From Clytia hemisphaerica (taxonomy: Eukaryota; Cnidaria; Hydrozoa; Leptothecata; Clytiidae): a DNA stretch of 64,000 nt. The position numbers were made by a program, and so were the translations under genes. The notes below the pieces were generated by a model that saw nothing but the letters and a program-made list of their open reading frames with translations, made no database searches and was not told where the DNA came from. Of the stretch, positions 22,353 to 34,291 are shown in pieces; position 1 is the first letter of the stretch; the number at the start of each line of letters is the position of its first letter. The stretch lies in NCBI GenBank assembly GCA_902728285.1, contig CACVBU010001102.1, positions 744,001-808,000 on the forward strand. The letters run 5' to 3'.

Positions 22353-23896
22353 TAAGGGTCGTAAAATTCACAACATTTTCCTTTGTTTTCTCCTTTTTAG
22401 TCCCGGTAAGGGTCTGAGGGTTGAAAGTCAGGCGGCACCCCCCTGTCAGCTCGCAACCCTAGTACCGGGGATTTGGGTATCTATCATTTTAGAATTGAAA
22501 TCCCTGCCAAAACTGCAAAACACAATATTTCAAGCAAAAATCCCATTTAATTTTTTATGTTTGACAAGAAAAATCTCCAAAATGGCATAATAGTAATAAA
22601 CCTATAAAGTTTTTTTGCTGTGATAGTATTCTGAAAATACTGTTTCTATTTGGTGGTTAGTAAATGGTTCAAGCCACAAAGTGTGAAAAATCGAACAGAA
22701 ATAAAATGAAAAATCGCCTTTTTGTTGGGAAAGACTTCCCCTCCAGATATTTTTGTGTTTAATACCGGACCGACGTAATTAATCGAACCAATCGAACGGT
22801 ATTTTTAATCAAACTTAAGTTCGGTTGTCAAACTTTAATCGAATACTCGCAAATTTCTCAAAATACGTTCGAATTAAGTTCGAACTGAAATCGAACTTAA
22901 TCGAACTTTTTTTAAAGAGACCTCGACACTTCCATTAGTTTGATAACATTAATCGAACTTATCGAACTTAATCGAACAAAAATTTGAGAAAACTCAAGCA
23001 GCTGAAGGCCGCTCCACTTGCGCTTAATTCGATCGCACTTTTTGCCGGCCTTTGGACGACACTTTGAGGAACTTTGAAGCACCCCGCTGGTGCAGGCGTG
23101 TACCCTCACATCCCCCCTCACCAGTGGGCACCAATCAAACTCCCAGGAATCTTGACCGGGACCCCCAGGGGCCGTCCACGGTAGTACCCAAAGGAGGTCA
23201 TTTTTTGTTTTCAAACTTTTTCGAACGGAGTTTTTCGTCGAATTTGTCGAACTTTTTCGAACAGAGTTTTTTATAACGTTCTCCCCGTCTTTCAAGGCCT
23301 TACAATTTTACTGATTTTAGTTTTTTCCAATAATTAAGATGTCTGAGGGATGGAATGCCATGTAAAAAATGATTTCTGAACTTCTTCCAGTTGCTGGACA
23401 CGACCCACGGCATGACCCGAACATGTTTGGGCCTGTTCGGACCATGCTCGGGCCACAAAAAAGTATTATTGAATCGGCCCGAACATTTTGTTCGGACCAT
23501 GTTCGGGCCATGTATTTACAATTGATAGGGATTTTATTTACCTTTCCTGGTTTATCATCATCCATTGTTAAATATTTTCATTAGACAAATTCAAAGCTCC
23601 AAATACCAGTTTGATTCACAAAGTTGTATAACAGTACAAAAAACGATCCAGAAAAATTATGCCACGAATAGGAGAATACCACGAGAAAAGGGAACGGGAT
23701 AAAGAATTAAAAGAAGACCATATTATGTAAGATTCAAATCATTCTTTTTAATAATTTTCATAACTTAATTGGAAAATAGATGATTAACTTTTATATTTGA
23801 ACAATATAATATTTGAATAAAGATGAAGATTTTTAAATTTGTTTGCTAAAATAAGGAATTTAAATTTGGGTCCTGAAATTACATGCGCGATCGTAG
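22353..23896. other. Degenerate repeat sequence, no gene
   Basis: From 22365 the text (AAGGGTC, CCCGGTAAGGGTCTGAGGG, GTACCGGGG) looks like the other half of the GGGCCCGGGGGG repeat that the LINE and the 19524 element entered. From 22775 to 23290 there are many (A)ATCGAAC units in both orientations. At 23400-23520 CCCGAACATG and GTTCGGACCATG alternate as inverted copies. No coding sequence is supported. Confidence 0.4.
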
Positions 23897-23905
23897 CAAG
23901 TTTTC

Positions 23906-24850
23906 CGGCTAGTTCGAAACACGGGTCCGGATCACGGGTTACGGGGGCACGGGTTACGGGGCACGGGTCACGGGGTCACGGGGCAGCTCAGATCAAAGTA
24001 ATTCAAACAGAAAATGTTTTAAAAACACTAAAAATTATCGAAAAAATCTATTTTAAGGTATTTTATCCACGTATGACTATTTAATAAAACGCTAAAACCT
24101 AACCACATGCTTTCCACGTGCTTTCGAAGTTTGCGTCGTGTATAATGCAGACCAGAAAACACCGCAACATATTACATACATATAATAAGCTTATATTATC
24201 AATAATACACTTTTAGTGTTATATGCATGTTGTATGTTATACGTAAGTAATATAAATATTACAATTCCCATCACCTGAAAAGCGAGCTTTCTCACGGAAA
24301 TGATAGTACGGCTATTGTTAAATCATATCTCATTATATCCCCTCCATCACTATGAGTATGAATTATGAATATAATTTTAATGGATAATAAAGTAGAAATG
24401 ATGGTATTTTATAAATGTGTCAATATTTTCCACCTGAATTTTTAATAAAAATGACGTAATTATGCTCTAAAACCACTATCTTGCAGCATTTTTTAAAAAA
24501 TGTCAATCTATATCCAGTCACATGATTAGCATCCTATTGAGTATGAAAAAACATTTTGCTGTAAATTGGTTCAGAGGCCTTATATTTCATGATTTTGACA
24601 ATATTTTTGTCATTCAATATAATTTTGTCAAAATTTGTGGGTGACATATTATTTAAAAATTTTCATGATAATACTATTCGTATATAATTAGTACTATTAT
24701 ATGTGTTACTGTTATGTAGTACGTGTAATGAATTATACGTCATGATATCGTTATATTTTTTCCGGTCTGTAAATTGTATGCCCCATGCCCCGTGACCCGT
24801 ACCCTGTGGCCCGTAACCCGTGACACGTGACCCGTGTTTCGAACTAGCCG
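23906..24850. mobile_element. 945-bp TIR element with perfect 9-bp duplication
   Basis: It begins CGGCTAGTTCGAAACACGGG and ends CCCGTGTTTCGAACTAGCCG, exact inverse complements. CAAGTTTTC lies immediately outside both ends (23897-23905 and 24851-24859). CACGGGTTACGGGG / CCCGTAACCCGTGACC units are repeated next to both ends. The core is AT-rich and non-coding. A 9-bp duplication is typical of Mutator-like (MULE) transposition. Confidence 0.85.
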
Positions 24851-24859
24851 CAAGTTTTC

Positions 24860-25343
24860 AAAAAATCTGGCCCGAACATGGTCCGAAACTGCGCAGGTCC
24901 AACTTGGAAAGTTTTAAATTATTCAGTTTATGTTTCTACATTGCCTTCATTAAACTTTTATCATTTGTTTTATAAACAGGTAGGTCCATAAAAGTATAGC
25001 TTGTTTTTTTGTTAAGAAATTCTTGGATGAAAACTGCATAAATTGAAAGAATTATTTAAGCTCGTTCTCCATACCAAAGCTAAAATTTAATTTGCTGTCG
25101 GTAAGAGTAGTTGTTTTATCTTCCATCCAACGTCTCTTGTTTTCTATTTCTCAATCACTCCAGCTTGACACTAGCCCAATTTTATGAGCCTTTTGCAGCT
25201 TCCTAGCCATTATCAACCCAGTGTTATTAAAATTTTCTCGTGCCAATATCATATATCCCAATATCCCATTCTTGGTTAGTTTGGCAGCTTGTTTTAACCT
25301 TAGTCTTTTTCATGTTGTTTGATTTTTTTATCATTTTGTCATG
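24860..25343. other. Intergenic, with one GGACCTACCTG-family end
   Basis: CAGGTAGGTCC at 24977-24987, preceded by TTTTAT and followed by a TAGCTTG, matches the right end of the 8129/13200 family; the left end is not seen nearby. Nothing else is recognised. Confidence 0.45.
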
Positions 25344-25500
25344 ATATAATCAGAGGAATTTAAAGAGATGGAAAAACAGTTTCTTGATAACAATGGAAAA
25401 ACAGCTCGCCATATACCAGGTCTCTTGCCCTTAAGGGAGTTTATGTTGAGTTATCAGGTTTCTTTTGTTGTGACTTATAAAAAATCTGCATAATTAGTGT

Positions 25501-26340
25501 AATAACAGGGAATAATTGGGTATGGACTATAAGATATAATAGTGTATCTTCCGTTCTTTAGAATAACCCCTTTGTATAATGCTTTTAAAGAACAGGGAAT
25601 AATCGGGTATGGACTATAAGATATAATAGTGTATCATCCGTTCTTTAGAATAACCCCTTTGTATAATGCTTTTAAAGAACAGGGAATAATCGGGTATGGA
25701 CTATAAGATATAATAGTGTATCATCCGTTCTTTAGAATAACCCCTTTGTATAATGCTTTTAAAGAACGGGCAATAATTGGGTATGGACTATAAGATATAA
25801 TAGTGTATCTTCCGTTCTTTAGAGTAACCCCTTTGTATAATGCTTTTAAAGAACGGGCAATAATTGGGTATGGACTATAAGATATAATAGTGTATCTTCC
25901 ATTCTTTAGAATAACCCCTTTGTATAATGCTTTTAAAGAACAGGGAATAATTGGGTATGGACTATAAGATATAATAGTGTATCTTCCGTTCTTTAGAATA
26001 ACCCTTTTGTATAATGCTTTTAAAGAACGGGCAATAATTGGGTATGGACTATAAGATATAATAGTGTATCTTCCATTCTTTAGAATAACCCCCTTGTATA
26101 ATGCTTTTAAAGAACAGGGAATAATTGGGTATGGACTATAAGATATAATAGTGTATCTTCCGTTCTTTAGAATAACCTCTTTGTTTAATGCTTTTAAAGA
26201 ACGGGCAATAATTGGGCATGGACTATAAGGTATAACAGTGTATCTTCCGTTCTTTGGAATAACCCCTTTCTATAATGCTTTTAAAGAATGGGCAATAATT
26301 GGTAATGGGCTTTAAATTATAATAGTGTATCTTTGGTATG
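25501..26340. repeat. 87-bp minisatellite, about ten copies
   Basis: Units start at 25507 and every 87 bases after, the last at 26290. Each contains GGGTATGGACTATAAGATAT, TAGTGTATCTTCCGTTCTTT and AACCCCTTTGTATAATGC. Neighbouring units differ by only a few bases; the last two are more diverged. Confidence 0.93.
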
Positions 26341-26349
26341 GACTTTTTA

Positions 26350-26720
26350 ACTAACAAAAGGAAAATTATTTTTCAGTTACTATATATATACTTGCAGTTC
26401 AGTCCCGCCAAATACTATATATTACTTGCAGTTTAGTCCCGCCAAATATTTGGCGGGACTGCATTTCAGTCCCAATAATTTAGTGGCCGGACTGAATTTC
26501 AGCCCCGACAAATACTTAAAATCGTTATAATTAGTGCGTTTTATTTATAATTAGCCCCGTTCTTCCCTGTTTTCAAAGTTCAAGCCGCCAATCCTTCTTT
26601 TAAAGGGACTAAACTAATAAAAGGAAAATTATTGTTCAGTTACTATATATATACTTTCAGTTCAGTCCTGCCAAATACTATATATTACGTGCAGTTTAGT
26701 CCCGCCAACTACTATATATG
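26350..26720. repeat. Directly repeated block (period about 257) with CAGTCCCGCC motifs
   Basis: AAAAGGAAAATTATT, TTCAGTTACTATATATATAC and TTCAGTCC(C/T)GCCAAATACT occur near 26358 and again near 26615. CAGTTTAGTCCCGCC and its inverse GGCGGGACT alternate inside. The same TATATACTTGCAGTTCAGTC string borders the RT fragment again at 28046, so this may be a terminal repeat of the Penelope-like insertion. Confidence 0.6.
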
Positions 26721-26884
26721 GTGAAGATCAGAGATCTGACCTCAAGGAGAGAAAGTGTTGAAAATACTAAATAAAATAAAGCTGAAACATAAAAAGGCAC
26801 TAATATTTTTATAATTATATGTTTTTTTGCATTTTTTTGAATTTTTGTAAATATATAAATCAAACCAATCAAGCATCCTGTCAA

Positions 26885-27413
26885 GAAATGAGAATTTTAT
26901 GCGAAAAAGAACCAACAAACCAATAGACGTAAAGTTTAAAAAGCCAAGCAGAAAAACACAAACACCAAAAACCACTCAAAAACCCAACCAATGCAATCTG
27001 GAGTCCCTGATTTGCGACAGGTGCAGCAGCTTTAAACATGTTTTATGGACGTCCAACACTCAGCCTCCCCCAGATTCCATAACCCTGAACCGACCCGCAG
27101 TCCAAACAAACTAACAAACATAGAAAAATAAACAAAAAAGTGTAAACAACAGACAAGAACAAGACAAACGACAAAATACAAGTACCAAAAAACACAAATT
27201 TTCAAAAGTTAGGCCCAGAACCCGGTTCGACACCTAAAGTCCGTGCAGCCGTCTGTACGGGAAAGAACGAAAAAGAAGATGACTGAGAAAACTAACATAC
27301 AATACATAATATAAAAAAAAAAAAAGACAAAAAAACACAAAAAAAAATTCAAAAAAGTTTCAATTTTTCAAAAATGCAGTTGCGCTAAAAACCATTTAAA
27401 GGTTCTCCGAATT
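26885..27413. other. A-rich stretch between repeat block and RT fragment
   Basis: A-rich on +, with a 71-codon frame (26899-27114) rich in Lys, Asn and Pro that has no family features. On the minus strand it would be the 3' part of the Penelope-like element, but no GIY-YIG motif is present here. Confidence 0.35.
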
Positions 27414-28041
27414 TCATAAAAGTCTCTGGAATCTATCAAAACACTTTACAATTTGTTTTCGCAAGAAAGATCTTTCGGCTCCCTGATTGAGCATGCGCTT
27501 GAAAAGTTCTGAAATTCTGGGCAGAACATCTTCAAAAAGAAGAGTGCATCTAGCAATGCGTAGGACCTCAGAATATATAGAACTGTAAAAGATGATTGAT
27601 GGTAAGTTACTATCTTTATGTGGCATTCTCACGATGAAAAAGGGAAATGGGTCTCTCTTGTCAAACAATTTGTACCGAAAGATGTTATTTTCAATGCTTA
27701 TATCTAGATCCAAAAACGTTGCATGTGTTCCATGATGTTCAACTTTCAACTGTAGCTCTTCCGGATATATATCATTATAACATGAGAAAAAATCATCTCT
27801 ATCATTAATAGCGCAAAGGTCATCAATAAATCTACCAACTGAATGAAAATTGTATGCTCTAGGAGAACTAGTAGATATCAAATTTTGTACATATTTAGAT
27901 TCGTAATAATAAAGAAAAAGGTTAGCCCAAAATGGAGCTGGATCTATTCCCATCAGGATACCGATGTTTTGTCTGAGTATATGATTACCAACTTTGAAAT
28001 AGCAATTCTTGATTAAAAATTCAACACACTCCGATAAGGAA
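27414..28041 (-). pseudogene. Penelope-like element reverse transcriptase, C-terminal fragment
   Basis: Open on the minus strand from about 28041, well above the first ATG at 27953, to 27414. It shows FKVGNHILRQNIGILMGIDP (the G.xMGxxPAP block of Penelope RTs), ANLFLYYYES, then GRFIDDLCAIND with the catalytic DD pair, HATFLDLDISIENN, and a thumb region ending KCFDRFQRLL. After the TGA, the next frame gives MKFGEPL, as the family continues, so a one-base shift probably ended it. Fingers and the first half of the palm are missing, and no endonuclease is attached. It lies inside the CAGAGGAAT element copy A. Confidence 0.87.
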
Positions 28042-28395
28042 ATGTATATACTTGCAGTTCAGTCCCGACATTTTTGTTCTTTCTTGACGAAAATTCTTAA
28101 CGGGACTCAACTACAATTATGCCTTTTGGGTACACCTCTTCTATACGAAAAGCTACCTATATCTTCTTGCTTAGAATTTCCCTGCGATTCTACTAATATA
28201 ACCGCATCATGACCGCACAATTATATGGAAAGCTAGAGCTCGAGAAAATTATAACTTCATCTTGATTTTACTGGATCTCTGACAGTTTTACAAGAATCAA
28301 TTTACTACTATCATGGTAAAGAAATTGCTCCTTATTCTTAAAAATTGAACTAGTAATCGGCAAAAAAGGAAAAACAAATTTTCATTATTATCGTC

Positions 28396-28465
28396 AAAGA
28401 CGGCTCGCCATATAAATCGAACGGTTTCTACATAAACCGTTCGATTTATATGGCGAGCCGTCTTT
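28396..28465. repeat. Perfect 32-bp inverted repeat with 6-base loop
   Basis: Arms 28396-28427 and 28434-28465 are exact inverse complements, with core GACGGCTCGCCATATAAATC and loop CTACAT. The related position in copy B (36710-36750) has only one, diverged arm, so the second arm was gained here or lost there. Confidence 0.9.
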
Positions 28466-28588
28466 TCTGGACTTTCATTTAATGACCTAATCAACGTTTT
28501 TACAATAGAATTTTCAATAGAAGTGATCGTTGAACTTTGAGTAATCAGAAAAGCTGTTTTTCCATCTCTTTCCATTCCTCTGATATAA

Positions 28589-29347
28589 TGATGATGTACG
28601 CATATACACGAATACAGCTGAAAAAGTTAACACATTCTTTTTTATTAGAACACCTAAAATTTGCCTGAGCCTGGATGTGCTTATTTTTCAGCAATTTTTA
28701 GCCTAAAATGTTCTTAAAATGCATTCTTAATTTTTCAGACTACTTTAAATCCACAATGTCATGCAAAATAAAGAGCACTTAAAATTGGTAAAATTTGGAC
28801 AATATTTGACTCTTGATTTTATAAAATTATCATTGGTTAAAAATTCTTGAAAAGAGGAAAAAATTGTAGTTTCTTGTCATATATTTCCAAACTGATGCAT
28901 GTATATACCCACTATTATATCCCAGGGGCCTTAAAATGCATCAAGGGAACCAAAAATGCATCCTTAAGGGTTACTTACATCTTGAATGCCTCTGTTTTGT
29001 TTTTTATTTGCTGGCAACAAACCTTGCTCACCTTTAGACTGTAATTTGAAAAAGGAACAGGTTCAAAAAAAGTGTGGCATCAAAAATAACTTCTATCTTT
29101 CTTATAATTTGAAAAATTGCAATATCTTATAGTTACTTTATCGAAAATTGATAAACATTTGTAAGAAGGTGGGTTGCGATGTGCTTATCAATGGGGTCAA
29201 CTTTGATTTTTGTGGGTTATATACACATTAAAATCTAAGTCCTCTTTATTAATGCAACCCACAAATTTCTGAAAACAAGATTTCAGATTAAAAATTACAT
29301 AGAATAAGTTCAAAACAGCTTGGTGCACATCAGTAAAGAAAAAAAAG
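28589..29347. other. Intergenic, no feature recognised
   Basis: AT-rich sequence without convincing exons, TIRs or tandem repeats. A GGGTTGCGATGTG / CAACCC pair near 29170-29270 suggests an old repeat edge. Confidence 0.4.
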
Positions 29348-29349
29348 TA

Positions 29350-30630
29350 CAGCACCTGACCCCGAGAATGTAGGTGAAATTTGAATCAGACCTGAAAGAT
29401 GTAGATTTGCATTTTAAAAGATATTAAATATTTTCAACGAAATTTTGAACTCCCAAAATCCTTTCCCAGGGGTTAGTTTCATTACTTTTGATAGATAGAC
29501 CAATTTTTTTGGTCCTTTAAGTTGACTCCCATTTTCGTTATAGCCCCCAGAATGTAGGTTTGGTTTTATGGCTTTAAATCTAGTAATAGTAAAATGTTGA
29601 TATTTTTTATATTGGAATAATTCTAACAGCAAATTTTAGAAATGTTTTATGCAAAAACAATATTTCTAAAGAGCATTTTTTTATTCTGAAAAATGGATAT
29701 TTTCGCTTTTTAACCCCCAGAATGTAGGTGAAAAGATTAGGTTGTTGAGAATGGAATTTCGGTATTCATCGGAAATTATTCATTTCTAAGAGAAATTCAT
29801 ACTTTAGAAATATACTCTGACAAAAATTTAACAAAGATATTAATTTCATCGTGCTACAAATGAGGAACAGTAAAAGAAAGGAAGAAAAGAAGAGACAAGA
29901 AAGTTGTTCTTATTTTGTAGGTTGAAAATTTTGTGTTGAAATATGTGAATAATATAACAACACCCCTGCCTCACAGCCCCGGTAGAACTTTTCCCACATC
30001 GGGTCAAAAAATTTATACTTAAGTCCAAATTGGAATAGAAATTCTATTGCTCCAAACTTAGGCAAATTTTCTGATTGGGCTGGGGCCCCAACGGGTCTGG
30101 GACACGTCGTAAAAGCTCAAAATTTCAACATTAATCATCTCTCAGATAGTACTTTCATGTTATAAAAGTACAACAAACAAGTTTTATATAATTTGACAGA
30201 CTTTTTATGTCGGGTTATAAAGGCCCCCAAATTGTAGGTCAACTAACCCCAAAAGCTAGGTCAAACATTTTCGTCAAAATATCTAACTCAGAACAGTAAA
30301 TATTGAAATGGACTATTTTCCCCATTTCCTTAGTTCATTAGGACTAAGAAAATACCCTATCATCATAACTTAATTCCAATAGATTTCGATTTAGAGAGGA
30401 TTTATTTAAAAAATGTCTCAGTTCGGGTAATATCCAATCAACTTCCATTCAGATTTTCGTTGGAAAAAATTAATTCAAGTTAAAATTTTCTGTCCAGAAA
30501 TAATCAGTAACATGTAACAGTTTGCTCTGAAAATTTTTTTTATGAAGTTGAACTATCGTTAGGGCTACAATGCTAAAAAATGAGAAACCTACATTCTCGG
30601 GGTTTACTACATTCTCGGGGTCAGGTGCTG
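29350..30630. mobile_element. 1281-bp TA-flanked TIR element with repeated CCCAGAATGTAGGT
   Basis: CAGCACCTGACCCCGAGAAT followed by GTAG at the left faces CTAC then ATTCTCGGGGTCAGGTGCTG at the right; TA flanks both sides. The motif CCCC(G/C)(A)GAATGTAGGT recurs near 29548, 29706, 30224 and, inverted, at 30590. No transposase is seen. It ends 320 bases above the cytochrome b561 start. Confidence 0.8.
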
Positions 30631-30951
30631 TAATCAGATAAGGTTCTCGGTAAATATTGTGAGTTAAACTCAAGTGATATTCATTGTGAGTTTTGATTAA
30701 AATCTTTTATAATAAGTGTGGGTTACATTGCTCTAATGCTGCTAAAACTCACTAGGGCTATTCAATGATGGTTCTAATTTTATTTGAAATACTTCAGAAA
30801 GAATTTTGTGGGTTACTCGCCTGTTACTCGCCTTTAAAAGTAGATTTTACAAGTCTGTTCAAAGTAGAAAACAACATCTTATCATCAATACATCTTTTTA
30901 TTTTTATTGTAGTGTTTATTAGATAAGTTAAAAAAAGAGTTGAGAAAAAGT

Positions 30952-33102
30952 ATGGAAACCAATTTCGATGACGGCAACACTTCTCAAGCAAGTGAAAGTA
31001 AACCTATCACCCCACCTGCTAATACAAACAGTGAACAGAGGAATGATGGACTGTTCTTTGCACTTGTTTTGATTTTCGAGCTGTTGTGTATACTTACAAT
31101 AGTGTTATTGGTATATTGGGGTCATAACTTTTTCGGAGGATATGGTTGGGATGGTTCTGGCAAAATGTTTAATTGGCATCCCTTAATGATGGTTCTTGGA
31201 ATGATCGTTCTCTATGGAAATGGTAAGCAAAGTATTTTTATTCATACTTCTAATACTTAATGGGGGAAATTCAGCTTAGTAAAAAATCTACTATAACTTT
31301 AATTGGCTAGCATGTAAGGGGTTGGTTCCCCATTGGAGTTTGAATGAAAATGTCTTGTATTTCGATTCTTTAGTTACTAATGATACTATAATGGGAGCAA
31401 AAACGTTTTTTTATTCTAATAAAAATGTTTATCATTTTAAAACTTCATATATTGCTAATCATCAATCATGATCAATAATTTATCTTTCAGCTGCCATTTC
31501 ATACCGTGTATTCAATACCGCACCCAAATTTCAGATCAAATTATTACACGCTGGATTGCACGGTTTGGCTCTTGTTTTCATGATTGTTGGATTGGTTGCT
31601 GTTTTTGGATTCCATAATCATAATAATATTCCCAACCTGTACAGTCTTCATAGTTGGATTGGTATTTTGACTGTCACTCTGTTCTCAGCACAGGTAATCT
31701 TTTTATTATAAAGTAAGTCTGTGACAGCAGTTGGAGGCGACCCTAAGGCTTCTCTTTGGATAGCTATCTCTACCCGAAGGTAGGGGAGGGCGCCACTCTT
31801 TTTCCCTGTATTGCTCAACTTCCCTTGATCATTCTTTTAGTTGCTGAGCATTAAGTACGAAGTCTTGGTAGGACCCGGTATTTGAACCCACGACCTTGTG
31901 CTACGGTCGCTTATAGGAACATTAAAAGACTAGAATACCTGTCTGTTTTTGCTCAGGTAGATCTTTTATCGAACATTATGAAAAGGCTAGAAAAGCAAGT
32001 CTGTTTTTATTCGGGTAGTTTCTTATAAAACATTGGGCCATTCTATTTATATCCATACGTGGGGGTGAATGAACTTCCAAATGGGGCAGGAAAGATCCCA
32101 AGAGGTCTAGGTATTTTTTCTTTCATTTTTCCAGCAGTTTGACCATGACCATTTTTTGAAGAAAACAATTAAATGATTTGAATGTTCTGAACTTTTTAGG
32201 TTTGAATCCTTAAAGTGTTATAAGTAAATGTTGAGCATGTTATAGGCTAAAAAAGTGATTTGGTATTGGTTGTAGCTTAGTATCATATCAATCTAAGCTT
32301 TGATTTTCAATTAGTCCTAATAAAGTGATACAGAGCAATTGCTTTTAGCACGTTTAGCACGTTTAAAGCCATTGACCTTTTACATAGTTATAATGTATGT
32401 TGATTCAGCAGATTGAAATAAATAGAATCTTTTGTAATGAATAAAGAAAAATGTGGAGCAAGATTTCTTTCTTCCTTTTATTTACAAATTTGAAAGGACT
32501 CTTTTATTAAAATTTTGCTGACATCAGTTTCAGACGAGTCGGGTGTATATAACACCGTATAATCCCTTTAACACTGCAAAATTTTTTAACTACAGTAACA
32601 TAAAAATCTACATTTTTTCTTTTTAGTATTTACTTGGATTCACAGCTTTCTTGTTCCCCAAGTTTGGTGACGACCTTCGAGCTATAGCGCTGAAATACCA
32701 TCAATTCTTTGGACGTGCAATTTTATATCTTGTTGTTATTGCGTCTGTTTCCGGGTTAACTGAAAAAATGTTGTTTGCGTAAGTCATTCTATTTCATTCC
32801 CTCGAAAATTTCCAGAGTAAAAGTCGAAGAAAACTGAGAAATATTTCAAATTCTAAGCTAAAGAAGATGCAAACTTTGGTGGATAAAATCATTGGATAGC
32901 TTTAATGACAATCTCGGAAATATTACTCTAACCAAACATTTTCTTCCAATTCAGACATAGTGCGGACTACAAGTATTTCATCCCTGTTGGAAACATTGCT
33001 AACGTTATTGGAGTGGTTCTGGCAATCATGGCAATGCTTGTCGAATACATTGTCCACGAGCCAACATTCAAACGTGAAGAACCATATGAGGTTTTACAAT
33101 AA
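30952..33102 (+). CDS. Cytochrome b561 family protein (4 exons)
   Basis: Exons 30952-31222, 31491-31693, 32627-32778 and 32955-33102 join in frame (774 nt) to 257 residues, about the length of CYB561. A polar N-terminus of about 33 residues is followed by six hydrophobic segments. The four haem histidines are H76 (NWHPLMM), H110 (KLLHAGLHG), H144 (SLHSWIGI) and H182 (KYHQFFGRA), spaced 34, 34 and 38. They would bind two b haems as pairs H76-H144 and H110-H182. The family moves electrons from cytosolic ascorbate across vesicle, lysosome or plasma membranes to monodehydroascorbate or ferric iron. The start is the first ATG after an upstream in-frame stop; TTTTTATTGTAG at about 30912 could be the acceptor of a 5' UTR intron. 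Whether it is CYB561, CYBRD1 or CYB561A3-like cannot be decided by eye. Confidence 0.95.
31700..31930 (-). mobile_element. tRNA-derived SINE-like fragment in intron 2 of cytochrome b561
   Basis: On the minus strand GTAGCACAAGGTCGTGGGTT followed by CAAATACC resembles the anticodon-to-T-arm part of a tRNA, with GGTTCAAATAC as a pol III B box. A non-tRNA body (AAGACTTCGTACTTAATGC, GGTCGCCTCCAACTGCTGTC) runs on from it. No convincing A box or folded tRNA was found. Confidence 0.5.
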
Positions 33103-33228
33103 TCAACATTTTTGTTCAAATTTTAGTTTCTCGCCTCCGATCATTCAGTATTCGTGCTTTTGAAATAACTGAATATAGCTTAACTAACCTGATTTATATA
33201 CAAATTTCTCTGAGTGAAAATAGAGAGT

Positions 33229-33482
33229 ACATGTTTTTTATAAGAATTGCACTTATAGAATATCTAGGCTCATTTTTTTGGCAAAAATTTAAGCATATGC
33301 TAAGCATTATACCTAGTGCCTATCTTTTCAGAGTTATCTCTTTTTGGCTGGAATTTTACGGATTTTCCTAAAATTTTGCTTGTATAGATGCATCCTTATA
33401 AGCATTTTCAGCCTTGTCAAGCCCTCGACCTAATCATCTCCGAGCCTTTTTCGAATTTTTGTATGCTTATAAAAAACATGTA
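33229..33482. mobile_element. MITE with TACATGTTTTTTATAAG ends, copy 1
   Basis: TACATGTTTTTTATAAG at the left faces CTTATAAAAAACATGTA at the right. 254 bp, AT-rich, non-coding. Copies with the same ends are at 57201-57615 and, degraded, at 58739-58936. Confidence 0.75.
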
Positions 33483-34291
33483 CAATTGATAAAGTGGATG
33501 AAATTAAATTGTAGAGACAGTAGAAAAATTCACCTGTCATCCCAGTTTAGATGCATGCTATTATATTAAACTATCAGACATTTGTAGGAAATTTAAATGC
33601 ATAATATTTATTTCTCCTCCTTCTTCAGCCTGTCCCCGTGTATTATGGACACGATTAGCTTTTTAACCAATCACTGACTGACACCATTTGACTCACATAC
33701 ACCTCATATAACTAACCATTGATTGCCGAGTGCCATTGAATATACCAGATTATTCTGAATCACAAACCTCCATAGATATACTTCGTATATAGAAGAAACA
33801 TTTTCGCTAGATGATGAGCAGAAGTCTAATATCAGATGCAACATGAAATTAACCCACTTCGTTTTTGAAGTCATTTTATTAGGTGTAAGAAGTATAATTT
33901 ATATTCGTGTGATAGGGTAGATGTTTTAGATGAGGATAGGTCTTTAGTCCGTCTTTGTTTTTTTTAACGTTTTGTTTTACTTTTGAGATCTACATAGGAC
34001 TCACCTTTTCCATACGTTAAAAACATAATACAGTCTCGTTTTCAATTAGAGTTTGTTTTTCATGGATTACGCAATGTTTTATTTTATCCCAAATTTCAGT
34101 TTAGATGTTCTTATAAACTGGGTTCTAATAAGAAATGACAGAGCTGGCACTCAACGTCACAACAACATTAATCAATCATCAACGACATCTTACGTTAGAT
34201 GAACGTTGAAATAACGACAGGTGCCAGCTGCTGGGTTAGTTAGTCATTAATTTTTGTTTGGGTCATTATTTATGTCTTATCTGATATTCAC
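33483..34291. other. Intergenic, 3' side of cytochrome b561
   Basis: No gene recognised. A small inverted pair AGCTGGCAC / GTGCCAGCT frames about 34141-34231. Confidence 0.4.

Larger units (their letters stand above)
25351..28581. mobile_element. CAGAGGAAT TIR family, copy A, with internal insertions
   Basis: It begins CAGAGGAATTTAAAGAGATG followed by GAAAAACAG and ends CTGTTTTTCCATCTCTTTCC followed by ATTCCTCTG. ATATAAT flanks both sides (25344-25350, 28582-28588). Sequence next to both ends matches copies B (36598) and C (45237), for example ACCAGGTCTCTTGCCCTTAA. The middle has been invaded by an 87-bp minisatellite and a Penelope-like RT fragment, which explains its 3.2-kb length against 0.66 kb for copy B. 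Confidence 0.82.

Noticed and set aside
26350..26720. Hammerhead ribozyme in the direct repeats beside the Penelope RT
   Set aside because: No CUGANGA...GAAA core was found on either strand; only CAGTCCCGCC palindromes.
28297..28575. 92-codon minus frame
   Set aside because: Runs across the terminal repeat and the hairpin of CAGAGGAAT copy A and is not conserved in copy B.
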